NCBI RefSeq assembly: GCF_027942865.1
Contig: NC_134515.1
Coordinates: forward strand, 15,539,227 to 15,603,226
From: Odontesthes bonariensis
Taxonomy: Eukaryota; Chordata; Actinopteri; Atheriniformes; Atherinopsidae
DNA length: 64,000 bases
Direction: 5' to 3'
Part shown: positions 36,201-48,800 of the stretch, in pieces
Layout of the letters: each line of letters begins with the position of its first letter
How positions within the stretch are numbered: the first letter of the stretch is position 1
Translations under genes and position numbers: made by a program
Notes under the pieces: model-generated
Database searches by the model: none
What the model was told of the DNA's origin: nothing
The model's input: the letters and a program-made list of their open reading frames with translations, nothing else

Positions 36201-36260
36201 ACATCCTTTTTTTCCTTTCAGCAACAACATCTTTTGTTGCCATTGCTCAAATACTTCATT
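33217..36260. other. Spacer between tmem51 promoter and kazn 3' end
   Basis: No supported gene on either strand; open frames here lack splice or family support. Short CA-rich runs near 34919-34940. Confidence 0.5.
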
Positions 36261-36266
36261 TTTATT
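36261..36266 (-). terminator. kazn: Candidate poly(A) signal of the kazn long isoform
   Basis: AATAAA on the minus strand, about 585 bases after the kazn stop at 36851. It would end a 3' UTR of about 0.6 kb near 36240. Confidence 0.4.
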
Positions 36267-36850
36267 GCGCTGTATAAAACACCAGAGGAGGTGTTACATT
36301 TGTTCAGACACAACATTGTGAATGTGCAAGATGAAAAAAGGACTATCAAACATGAACTAGAGAGTTTCAAAGTCTGTTCAAGTCTCTTTTTTTGTCCTCA
36401 GCCACAGTGACAAGGCATCACAAACAGAAGAATCCAATGAAACAACAGCATTTTACACAGATACGAAACTTTTTTTCTTCATTTTGTCATCAAGTACCCT
36501 GTATAATACAAATAGATTTTTTTTTGTTTTGTTTAAGTCTCATTTCCCGCAGAAGAGGAACAGTCTGTCTGTCCATGGACACTAGTCAACAAAAAACAAA
36601 TCAGCAAGTTGTATCCTGGTTCACACACAAAGAATACAAAAATAATCATTTAGCTTGAGTCCTTCGTCTCTTCGTTCTGGCGTTGGGGAGGGAGGGGGAT
36701 TTACTGTCAAAAAAACACCAAAAAACAACATCTTCACAATATGCGCAAGCCAGTTAACAGGAAAATAATCCTGTCTCTTTTACAAAGTGCAACATGTCCC
36801 GTAACGGCTCAGAAAAATGACCATCCACGTTCAGGCACACGTGGATGACA

Positions 36851-39800
36851 TCACACATTGGTGACCTCGATGCTGGTGTAACCACGGATTGGGCTTCCCT
36901 CGGCTCTGGGAGGAGTCTGGTCTCGAACTTCCCGAGGAAGGGAGCCATAGCTTCTGTGGCAACTCAGGTCTCGCCCACTGCGGTTTTTGGGGCTGAACCC
37001 TGTTGGAGGCTATAAAAACTTTGATTTACTGCAAATGCACACAATGAAAGACAGTTTTTTTCCAGTTTACTTTGTGTTACTAATAAAAGTGTCATCATTA
37101 CACTTAATTTGATGATATTTAGCAATTATTTCAAGAAATATTCTTTGTATTGATATGTATGTATAATTTGAATTGAGAGAAAAACCTCAGTTTCTAGAAT
37201 TGAATGATTTTTGCACCTTGACAGCCCTCCTTCTCAGCGAGCCTTCTTCATCAGTGTGTCGACTGTTAGAGCTGGGCGGTCTTCCCAGGGAGTTTTGGCG
37301 CAGCAGAGTTGGTGGAGTTCCCAGTCCTAAACGCTCATAGTCCTGTTTGGCATCCGCTCTGCAGGAAATAAAAGCGCGTTAAAGATTGCAACAAGAAGCC
37401 TATAAAAGATGTTAGAATATACCTTCATGCAACATCAACAGACAAGGACTAGTCAGATAGAAAAGCACTATTTGCTAAGTTTATGCTACTAGCTCATCAA
37501 GTGGGTTCCTCAGTTAGACAACACTTTCCACCTCGGATTAATACAAAGCTGGCTTCTTTTGTACAGATCTTGAACATCTCATCTTACCTGGCTGGACCAA
37601 TCAGTGTTTTCATCTCTTCAACAAGGTGTCGGCGAACCATGTGTTTGTTGCTGGGGATCCCCAGTGCCGTTGCCATGGTGTCAGTGTTGAAAGTGGGGTC
37701 AAGCACCATAACAGCTCCGTGAACTCCACTGTTTAGGAGACTGTCGGCAAATTCCTGGAAACACAGATTGAGAAAGTGACAGACTATATGCTCTTATATA
37801 CAAAATATCAAATGTTGTGATAATGATTTTGCCATTACTGACTGAGGGAAACTGGCACACTATATATCAAATATATAATTAGCTTTGAGACAAACAGCAT
37901 AATTCATTTCTTGTTATCAGTGTGGATTCAAACCTCCCGTGGCTATGAGTGGGATATCAGTCCGAGACAGCCTTATCTGCGGACGTGGTCAGTGTGACTG
38001 GAAATATTGATATTACAGCATCAACACAGAGGTTGTAATCTGACAGGAATTGCAATCAACCTCGTAACAGTTGACTGTAGTCTGTAAAGCAACAAAGGGA
38101 CCTATCTCTGCAGAGATAGAGAGCTTGGTATCCCCCTGTGTGAGATAGTGAGCAATGAATAAGCATAAATACCTCTATTAATCTTCACGATAACAACGCT
38201 TTTGACAAGTTCAATGAGGAAAATCTTCTTACTCATGTATACTTTGTTCCTTGGTGTCTGGCCTATTCCTACTGCTCCACTCTCTTCATCTGATCCTCTT
38301 TCCTATGCTATCAAACCATAAATAAAAGACACTCCTCTGCTAGGTTGTTCATCAGTAACTTATTACCAAAATTCTCAATCTTGTGGACATCAATACATAT
38401 TGTTCCTTACCTCTAAATGATCTTTCTTTATTGAAGTGTTTTACTCAGGTTTGTGAGTGTTTTCTTTTCTTAACTCAGTGTTTAAAGTGCACCATGGCTC
38501 TGTCCTACCTTAAGGTCGATATCTCTGATCCATTTCATGACCCGATGAGAGGTCCATATCAGTGGATCCACATTCTGGTATTCGCACTGTATCCGTTGAG
38601 CCTGCAGTGCCTGAAAATCATTTTAACATAAACTTTATGCGCCACTGATCGCCTGTATTTGCCTACAACACGAGTAAATTCATTGTTAGAGCTTTTCTCA
38701 CTCACCTCTTTGTCAAAATTAAGTAGCTGTAGCAGTTCGATGCCCAAGAGCAGGCTGACCTGATGAAACTTCTTGGTGATGTTAAGGTGACGTTCCAGGT
38801 CTCGACGTGTCAGGGAGCTCAGCATGCGCCCGTCCACCAAGTGAGTGTGAAAGGCCTGGGAGTACTGAGGTAAGCCCATGTCACTTAACCAGGCCTTGGC
38901 CACCCAGTGGTGGTCCATATCTGCAGCCTTGGACAGTCTGCAGACAGACAGCAAGACAATTCCTATTATCAAAAGTTGTATCAGGTCACAAAATAACTTT
39001 TCAGCCATCCAATGGGCGTGCCTCTGCAGTACACTGGCCAACAAACCTCACCTTCTTCTCTTTGTTTGTATGGCTTGTCATATTAAATTACATTACATTA
39101 CATTGTGGCCATTTTGCAGACGCTTTTATCCAAAGCGACTTACAATAAGTGTGTTCCACATCGGTAGGCAAAAGAACTTCAGGTCACAAGAAATCATAAG
39201 TGCATTTCCTTCCAAAACCAAACAGCTAAGAGCATAACTAGTGCTAGAGTAAGTGTGATAAGTTAGGTGCCTAGACAAATGGGAAGACAATTTAGAAAAC
39301 GAAGACAATTTTGGAAACAAATAAGTGCGTAAGGAGCTAGGACGAAACAGGTGATGTCCTAAGAGGGCCGATCAGGGTAAGACAAGGCAAGGCAAGGCAT
39401 CTTTATTTATATAGCGCATTTCATACCACAGGCAACTCAATGTGCTTTACATAAAGACAAGGCATTTAAAAGATAAAAATTAAAACACAGTTAAAAGCAA
39501 TCAAAGAAGAGGGGGAAAAAGAACCTCAACTCCTGGTACGGGGCCGGCCATGGTTGTGTCTCGCCTCAAGTGCTGCATTTCTCTTTCAGTGGTTCTTTGT
39601 GCAGTAAAATCCCTACAGATGGTTAAATACTCCTAAACAAAACAGTAGATGTCACTCAACAACTCACCGAATTCCACTGGCTATCCACAGCTGCCCGAAT
39701 CAATTTCCGTTCTGCTTGTCTACAAAGGGACTTCTGAATCTGCACCCAGATATCTAAATTCACCCATATAGGCAGATGCATCTTCTTGACCACTCAGTAG

Positions 39801-42800
39801 TGCAACTAAGTTGTTGCATCTGACATTACAAACCCTAAACTGTTCTTATTTGTTGCTCTATAAAATGCTTTTAGAATAGAGACATCCTTCTGTTCAAAAT
39901 TCTGTCAAGAATTTTGTCTCCTTTTTGCCTCCAAGTCCGAACTTGTGCTTATTTTGCATTTCTTTACCTGTTCTGCTTGACTTCTTTTCTAAAAATTGAT
40001 TTAGCTCTTTATCATTAGGGAGGTTTTCTGGGTTCTGTACAGAAGTGTGGATGTTGTTCTTCACTTGTAAGTCGCTATGGGTAAAAGCATCTGTTAATAG
40101 AATAGAATAGAATAGAATAGAAAAATACTTTATTCATTCCCCAATGGGGGAAAGGGTTAAATGACTAAACCAGAATCTATATTGATGTAGGCTACATTGA
40201 AATATCTAAAAATCTATTGGAGGACTTGTAATGAATTTTCTCACAAGCATTCTTGCTCTCCAGGTGTAATAGGAGAACTGTTTCTGATGGTCAGATGACC
40301 TTCCTGCTGGCACCATTAAATGGGCCGACATTTAATTTAGTTCAGATTTACAATCCAAGCACCTGGGCAGGCCATGAAGCCACATAGTTGTTATAGATTC
40401 AGTATGCGGCTTAGAATTTGTTTTGCCGAATTACATATGGCTTCTTCTTTGCATGATAGAGCTTTAACCTGCATTTTTGTGGATGTCAGGATGTGTTCAT
40501 GATTTCTGGAAGTTTTTCTAGGCCCATGCAGGGGTTTCCAAGAGCAGAATCATCGCAGTGTTGCCTGAGGGCCTGGAGATCACAGGTATAAAATTATTGG
40601 CTGTGTTCCTTGTGCACAGAGATGTCTCCAAATTTGCCCAACCTTTTGATGAACTTATGTACTTATTTTTTACCATAGATGATGAAACATTGAAAGATTT
40701 TGTACTTTTATATTCAGGAAAATTAATTTGAAATTGTTTCACCATTTGTAGACCCAGTTTTTGCAGATTTCTGAGCTTCTGATCACTTTGGTTCTGAAAG
40801 ACTTTCTAAAGAACTCTTTTTATACGCAATCATGTTACTGATCGAATTTATTATTTATTGATTTTATTATTATGTTCCTCTAGCAGTTTCTTTTTCTTTT
40901 TATTACTTTTTCAACCTCATCCTGTCTATATCTGATTTTTTTTAGATGCGTTGCTGCCATCAAATTCAAGATGATTGCCTCATTTTCACAATTTGAGATG
41001 TGTTTTTATTATGAATAAGATATAGTTTTTTGAGATTTGCAAATCATTGCATTATCTATTTTTATTTACATTTCATACCCTTTTCTACTTTGTTGGAATT
41101 GGGGTTATTGTATTTAGCTAACATAAATGCCACAAAGAAGCGTGTGTTGTTGTTTGTCTCTGTGCGGCCCTGTGATGGACTGGCGGCCTGTCCAGGGTGT
41201 ACCCCGCCTCGCGCCTAATGACCGCTGGGATAGGCTCCAGCACCCCCGACCCGACAGCTGGATGAAGCGGGTATAGAAAATGGATGGATGGAAATGCTAC
41301 AAAGATGTCGTTGTTGTATCTGCTTCCAATTCCTCATCCATCTAAGTAAATTAATGTCAATGGGACTGCAGCTGAGGCATTCAAGGCAAGGAAATATTGG
41401 AGAGCTGAACTGATTTGTGAATTTATCAGTTAGACAGATGACAAAATATTTGCATTAATTTCGGTAAGCCAGTGAAACCAAACATTTCCAAAACACAACA
41501 GGTTCCAGCAAACCGAATGTCCTTCTTTGATATCTGATATATAACTTGATATCTATTCTATCTTTCGGGCTTTTGGTCTGAAAAATCTTTTTGAATGGAG
41601 AAAAGTGGAATTTATGAGCATAATTAGTCCCCATTACACAACTAATTGACAAATCAAGAGGATAACTTTTAAATTAATGGGTTGTAAATATAAAACGAAG
41701 TTGCAACTACAAATCAACAGATTTGCCACAATTTTCAGAAAGATCTTTTCTTTAACATAAAGAAGATGTAAAGAAATCCCAACAAACCAGGGACACTGTT
41801 CTTAATTTTTTAGAACTTATCATTTTAATGCTTTGGAGCTCTGACATAAAACCTAACTGATAGCATGGTTACCTCATGAGTCAGAAAAATAAGGTCCTTG
41901 TGATTTTAGTGTATTGATCCTTAAACCTATATAATGGTGACAGGAAACATTGAAAATATCAATATATTATCATTTAAGTAGATACTTATGAGGAAAATAT
42001 TCAGTTTAACAGGAGGAAACATTTAGTAATTGTGAAATGTTAAATTATAATCTTATTAAGACACTAACTTAAAAAAATGGATTTGCCATTTTATGTAAAA
42101 ACTATAACCTGACACAGCGTGTAGAAGTTATTACTTTAAATCACCAACAGATGGCCCTCTCACACCATCATAACATTTAATAATCAAAACTAAAAGAATC
42201 CTCTGTGTCTTCCTCACCCTTTGCCGTTCTCAGCTTCTCTGTAATCTTCAATGGCCAAGCGGAGTTTTCTGCGATGCATTAAACTGCTGACACCTAAACC
42301 CAGCTCCAGGTCCTCATCCGTTAATCCCAGTAAAACCTGCAAAATGTCACAGTGGACTAAAATCCACCCAAATCCACTTGATGGTAGCAGAATGAAAACA
42401 ATGCTGGTTATTTCACTGCATTTTGCCTTAATGTCAGCGGTTTTACCTTACCTTGCCACTCTTGACATTCTCTGAGCATGTGCGGATGTACATGGGCATC
42501 GCCATGACAACCTCAAGCCAGGCCTGCACAGTGCCAGCCCTCCACTGAGACATGGGTGTCATCCTGGCCAACTCCACCTGCTGGAGGCGATCCAGCTGGT
42601 CTTCTGACCCGTCTGACAGGCTCAGGCTGAGGCGGGTGGGGCTGGAGAGGCTTTCTGAGTCTGGGAGGGTGAGTGGATGGTGTAGATTTATGGGTGATGC
42701 AGTTGAGGTTGTGAGTGAAGGCAGAGGTGGCAGTGGGTATAGTGAGTGATGATGAAAACCAACATCAGTATACTGCAGCAGAAGTCAGGTTAACAGCGGG

Positions 42801-45800
42801 GGAAACAAGCTTTTGGATGCATGACAACAAGAATTGGTGTTTACCACCAATAATGCTGATAAAAGAACAACGTGCAACTAGGATACAAAAGCTCAATTAA
42901 AAAGTCCATTAGAGTGGCAAGCTGTTCAAGTTCTTGAATTAAAATGACTCATTTGTCTACATTAGCCTGCAGCAACAGCTGCAATTAGGAAAAATGTGAT
43001 ATTTTCATGCAATATTATCGCCTCTACCTCACAATGTTATAATCTCCTGGAACTTTTACTCTGAGAGTCTAATGTCCACAAGATTATTCCTCTTAGTTTT
43101 GGCAAGCTTACCTGTTATGACACTAAGTAATTTTTCTGTATAAATCATGTCTGGTGATAATTAAGCCAAGAACAGGGTTTACTCCAGCGCTTCCCTATCC
43201 CTACCAGCAGGTGGCAACCTTGTAAAAGCTTTTGACTGCAGTTATTTTAGCATTATGTGTTGCTTTGTGGCATGCTGATTAAAGTACCCTCAATCCTGTC
43301 TGTACTGCAACACTTGATAGTCCTCTGATTTTTCGAATACTTTTAAAAAAATCTATAGAATATTACCACCCTCAAAACAAAGCTGTAGTTCTTGGCTTAC
43401 CCTATAACCGAGCATGAGCCATCAAGGCTAAAACTGTAAGGATGCTGGGAAGCTAATGAGCCTTGGATAAAAGCATCCATCTTAGACCTCTGTGATAATG
43501 GACAGTGCACAATCTTCGTCCTTGTTGGTCTTTGCACTCTTGGGATCCATTTTGTTATTTCAGTGGAAAAATAAAGACGTCACAATGAATGATGCTCTCT
43601 GTCTGAATCATTGCCTTTGAAATTTTGCTTGGAGCATCTAACAAAGACACAGAACAACAGCAACAAAACCAGAATCAACAGGTTCTTTGTTTCCTCTGTG
43701 TCTCTGTCTCATTTGCATAGAGCAAGTGTGAATCCTGTACTTTGGCAGGCTTCACTGTACTCGACTGTTTATTCACGAAGAGATTCACAACTGGACAGTT
43801 GTTAGATCCAGATAAACAGATTATTAAAACCTGCCTTCAGTGATTCATCTTGGGCTGGATGCTTTTATGCGTCCTCCTAAGAGCAATACATAAAAACTCA
43901 GAGTACAAATGCCCCCTGAGAGCAATTCATATAATGCTGCATCTTCGGCCAGAAATGCACTCATATACGGCACAACTTCAAAGTTTCTGAACCCTTCAGA
44001 ATTTTACATGTTTTCACACAAATGTTTTTTTTTTAAACATCACCAGATTTCCACACCAGTTATAGCTATTTCCTTCACAACTAGAATAGTCCTGACATTT
44101 CATCGTAGAATTCAGTGGTTACATCCAGAATCAATTGCTTCATAAATAACATAAATAACTAGCCCAAATATTACAAAACAGGCCCAAAGCATGATACTAC
44201 CACCACCATGTTTCACAGCAGGGATAAGGTTCTCTAATCTCATTTCCATCAACAAAGACCTGTTTTGGTGTCATCTTTCTGCTGAACATTTTTTCCAGCA
44301 GCGCTCCGGCTCGTCCGTGTGATTTTCTTTAGCAAACTGCAGAGAAGCAGCAAGGTTATTTTTTTCAGTGTTCTACTTAAAGTGGACTCATGAACATATC
44401 TTGGCTTATCTTTGAGACCACACAGAATATTACACAACATGTTCTTGGAGTGATCTTTGTTGGTCAACCAATCCTAGGAAGGGCAACAATGGCGCAGGAA
44501 CTCCTGCCCCTTGCACACAGTTTACAGCACTGTGAACTGATAGAGTTCCAGCTCTTTAGATATGACTTTGTAAACTTTTTCAGCATGAGAATATTTTTTT
44601 TTTCAGACGATTCTTTGTTTTTGCGCCATCAAAACATGTTCATCAGGCTTTGATAGAGCCCTGCTCTTTAAATAAAACAGGGCAGCTACTCACACTGAAA
44701 CCTATTTAAATTTCACTTTCAAATGGAAGGCTAACTGTTGAAGTTCACACACTCTTCTCACATAGATATGTAATATTAATTAAATCTCCTCAATTATAAA
44801 CTGACCAAATTTCTACCTTCCTACTCTTTTCTTAATTTGGTTATCTTTAAATACTGAAAGTTCTGATGGGTTAACATACTTTCAAGCACCCCTGTATTAC
44901 TAAGAAGAGTTAAGTGTCCTCAACACACTCATAGCCTTAGATGTGTTTTGTTATTAAGATGTTAGATTGTTTTCTTTTGTATTCTCCACTGTACATGTGA
45001 CAAAAAGAGACTGTTTCATTTAAACCATCAATACTTGAATGTGCACTTCCCTAGCTAGTGTGATGGACCTTATTGCTCAAGAAATGATTCAACTTCTGAT
45101 GTTGTGATCCTAAAAATGTCTTCAGCCGAATTAATCAAACAAAGAGTCTGGTCGCTGGTCTAAATAGATCAGATAAAGATTTTGCCGTCTTCCTGAATGA
45201 CAATATTAAAATGCATAAAGTCTGTTTACAGTTTTGGTGCCAGATTAAAAGAGTGCCGGCAATAATATTAAATGAGAAGATCGATACTACTCAAATTTTT
45301 GTTACATGCGAGACTTCACTCCGTCCTCTTCCTGTCTGTGCGATACTAGGCTAATCACATTCATGCTTCCTAAATGTTGAATTATTTCTTTACCCACGAA
45401 ACTCGTGTTGGCATTGTTGACAAGATATTTGATGAATGCAATTGTTGATTCTGTGCCGGCTGCCATAGCTGGACAACATCGTAAAGAGTTAAAGAAGAGA
45501 ACATAAGGGTAAAAAGAACTTGCTGCTGCTCTGAAAGGCATCACTCAGTTCTTTACAGACGGTTTTCATTAGAAATAAATTCAACTTGAAGAAGTGCTTA
45601 ACTCTGAGGTCAGTTTGTGAGGTTTGTGTTAGAAGGCATCTACCAACACAGTTTGCAACCCAGCACAACTCTTTCTTGAGGCAACCAGAACTTGTGCATC
45701 CTGGACCTGCTGAGTGGGACTGGTTGCTTCTTGGGTCACTCCACTGTGTTGAAAGTCCGATGAAGGTTTGACAAGACAGGTCAGTGTTACAGGTTAGTGG

Positions 45801-48800
45801 TCACATCACTACAGACTATTATTAACAGCATGTACTGACATGTGAGCTCTATCTCAACTATCTGAAATGGCCTCATTTTCCCTCTACTAGTTTTCTTTTT
45901 CCAGTTTACTGAGTCCAATATAACACAGTACAAAATGTAGAGACACGTTCTGCCATGAATAAGAAGTTCAGATTGGGAAAGAGAGAAAAGGAGGCCATTT
46001 AGACACTGCAGTCCTTTCACAGATGGACTTGCAGAGCTGAAGGCGTATGTTAACAAAATCAAGATTAGAGCCATACAACCACAAATGAACAATTAGACAA
46101 CACAAACATTAACACAGGGAAAGAGAGGACAGCCACGTGGAAAATCTTATGATTTATTTTATTTTAAAATAATCTTATTTTCTCATTTAGTTCATTTGAA
46201 TGTTACTTTGTTGCCATGCCTTGAAATTTGCTACTAACCACTTCTACACATCTCAGGGCTTCAGAATAGAAGTCCTCCACTGAGGCCTACATCTTTGACT
46301 TTAAATAAAACTCTTTAATAACAATAATAATAATAATAATAATAATATTCATTTGATTTCTGTAATGTTATCTCATTTACAAAAAGTAAAATGTTTTCGG
46401 AAAACTAAGAAAAAAAACAACAAAAAAACTGGCTCAAAATGTGAAATGATACACTGCGTTTCTTTTGATATGTTGTTTCCCCATCAGCACTTAAAATTTG
46501 GTTAGATGACAAATAAAGATAGCTGTTCATCTACTTACATGTTTTCCTACATGTCATTGAATGTTTGATGAAACGAACTGGATGAGCTGTAGTTCAGTTG
46601 GATACACAATGACTTATCTTTGAATTTCCTTTGTGATTTTCCTCGAAATCTAATATCTGTGAGCCCAAATGTAGGCTGAGCTAAGAGTTAAAAGATAATC
46701 GCCTCACTGCGTACATGGATACTCCTGACAAATGCTGTTGTTAAAAACAGCTCCAATGTAATCTGGCACTCTATGGTGTTTCAGGTGAGGCCGATGAACA
46801 CCCAGTGTTAGTTTAATATCAGGAGGAGAAAAGATTTCCTGGAGGGGCATTGCAGACTCCAACTCAATCCAGTAAAAAGAATGAAAAGAATCCAGTGCCT
46901 GTAGACATTCTTTTGCCTGAAGAAATGCTATTAACCTTTGGCACAAAGTTAATTGCTTTTTTTTCCAGCAGTGACTTCAACTCAGCATAAGAATTTCTGG
47001 TGAGTTCACGGGGTCCTTGGAGAAGGTATGCATTTGCTTGATTAGCGTTCTTAAATCCTGATTTTTAACCTTCAGAGGTGACGCTCACTAATGTTATAGT
47101 ATTCTGTTTAATGTCTGCTCCTCTTAATTGAGATTCTGGTTATTATTCAAAATGGCCTTAATTCCAGAGGGCTGGAAACGTTTTGACCATCAGTTTAATA
47201 TCTACTTTTTGACTTTTCCCAGTGTAATCCTAGCCCCAGCAGCTTTTAAGAGTATTAATATAATGATAGCTACAAGCAACTGCAAGATCCTGCCAAAAGA
47301 AAATGGCAAAAAGGCTCATGAATAAGTAGAATAATTATTCAAAGATTCAAATAGTAGAGCTGGGTTTTCTTGGCGACTGTGCTGACCTTTAATTTTTCTG
47401 TAATGCCCCTGTATTTTTGCATGAATATTTTTGCCTTGCAGGTGCAGATTAAAGCTAGACCGTGTTTAGCCTGGTATGTTAAGCTCTTACACTTTAATCA
47501 AAGCAACAATAACTGAGGGTCAAGTTTGCAAATCTTATAACTTCATTCAGAGTGAAGGAAATTATGAATAAACAGGAAATGTGTAACTGACCTCTCTCTT
47601 TTTTTTTTTTTAAATCACCTTCTTGACAACAAAAGACATTTCTCTTTAGTAGGTTTTGCTCAGCATGCAGCTGGGGACTGGGACTACGTGCATGCATGTC
47701 ACATGTCATATATGCACCTTCTATCCTGAACAGATAGAAAACACATTTCCTGCATTTCCTGTTTGGCTTCATGATGCTGTGGGGCAAACTGCTCTGCGTA
47801 GAAAGTTGATTCCACGCTCAGCAGCTTCTTTGAAGTCTCTGGGTAAACATCAATGAGTACCTCTGCACAGGTTTGAGACATGTTAAGGAATGTGTTAACA
47901 GACAACTGATTAGGTGGTGGATCTGAGGAGTCTGCATGTTGCCGACAGGAAACTGTTCTCATCAAGGCAGTGTGGAAGGGGAGGGTTGCACCAAGCAGGA
48001 CAATTGTGAGGGAAGGGGAGCACATGTCAAAAATAACAAAAGGCATTCGGGACATGGAGACATTTACACGCACAAAGTGCACAACACCTGTTGTTATTTA
48101 CAAGTACAGCAGTCCTTCAAGTTTCCAGTTGAGTGAAAACAAAAAGTCAAAATCGAAGGAACAATTAGAAGATCCAATAACAAAGCTGTTTTGGAGGGCA
48201 GATACAGAGCATGTCCACGTTGTTGCCGTGTTACACTCTTCACGCTATTTACAGGACTTTACATACATACAGGTGCAATTTGCTCGTTAAGGTTTACACT
48301 TCGGCAAAGCAAGACGCGGCTCCGGCTCCTGACATGGTTTGTGACCGTGGGCGACACACGCATACGTACACTGTCACATACATATGTTAGGTATGCGTGC
48401 AGGTGAGACTAGACAGACACGCACGTTATTTTATCTGTACACACTGACATCCAACCTCTCACACACTTTCAACACTATGTTGTCCTCTGATAATTGCCAC
48501 AAAGGCTCTTCAGGTAGGTCACTCGGACGCGTGCGCTCTACCAGTCTGCATCCTCCTCTATGTAATAATCAGGTGTTGAAGTACCATCAAACAAACCGGG
48601 GTCCAGAGACTTGCGCTGCTTTCCCCGGGCGAAGACACGCGACAGCGAGCCCAACCCCATCTTCTCTTTCTTCTTCTTACGCTTCGCCTCCTCCAGATCT
48701 TCTAGGGACTGAAGGAAGAGAGAGGGAGAGGGACATCAGAGGGAGGAGGAGAAGGAAGAGATGAGCAAAGGGAGATGAGATTCGAGAGCAGAGAAGTCAG

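Larger units (their letters stand above)
38938..42217. other. kazn intron with several interspersed repeats
   Basis: It holds the L2 tail at about 39086-39375, the repeats at 39385-39510 and 40094-40150, and the one at 41145-41293. No additional exon is supported. The 38559-39044 minus-strand frame runs into this intron but is real only within the SAM2 exon. Confidence 0.6.

Noticed and set aside
38559-39044. 161-codon minus-strand frame as one exon
   Set aside because: Only 38937-38706 fits kazrin. Upstream is intron read before the CTGCAG acceptor; downstream, the next exon (38610-38509) is read in the wrong frame.
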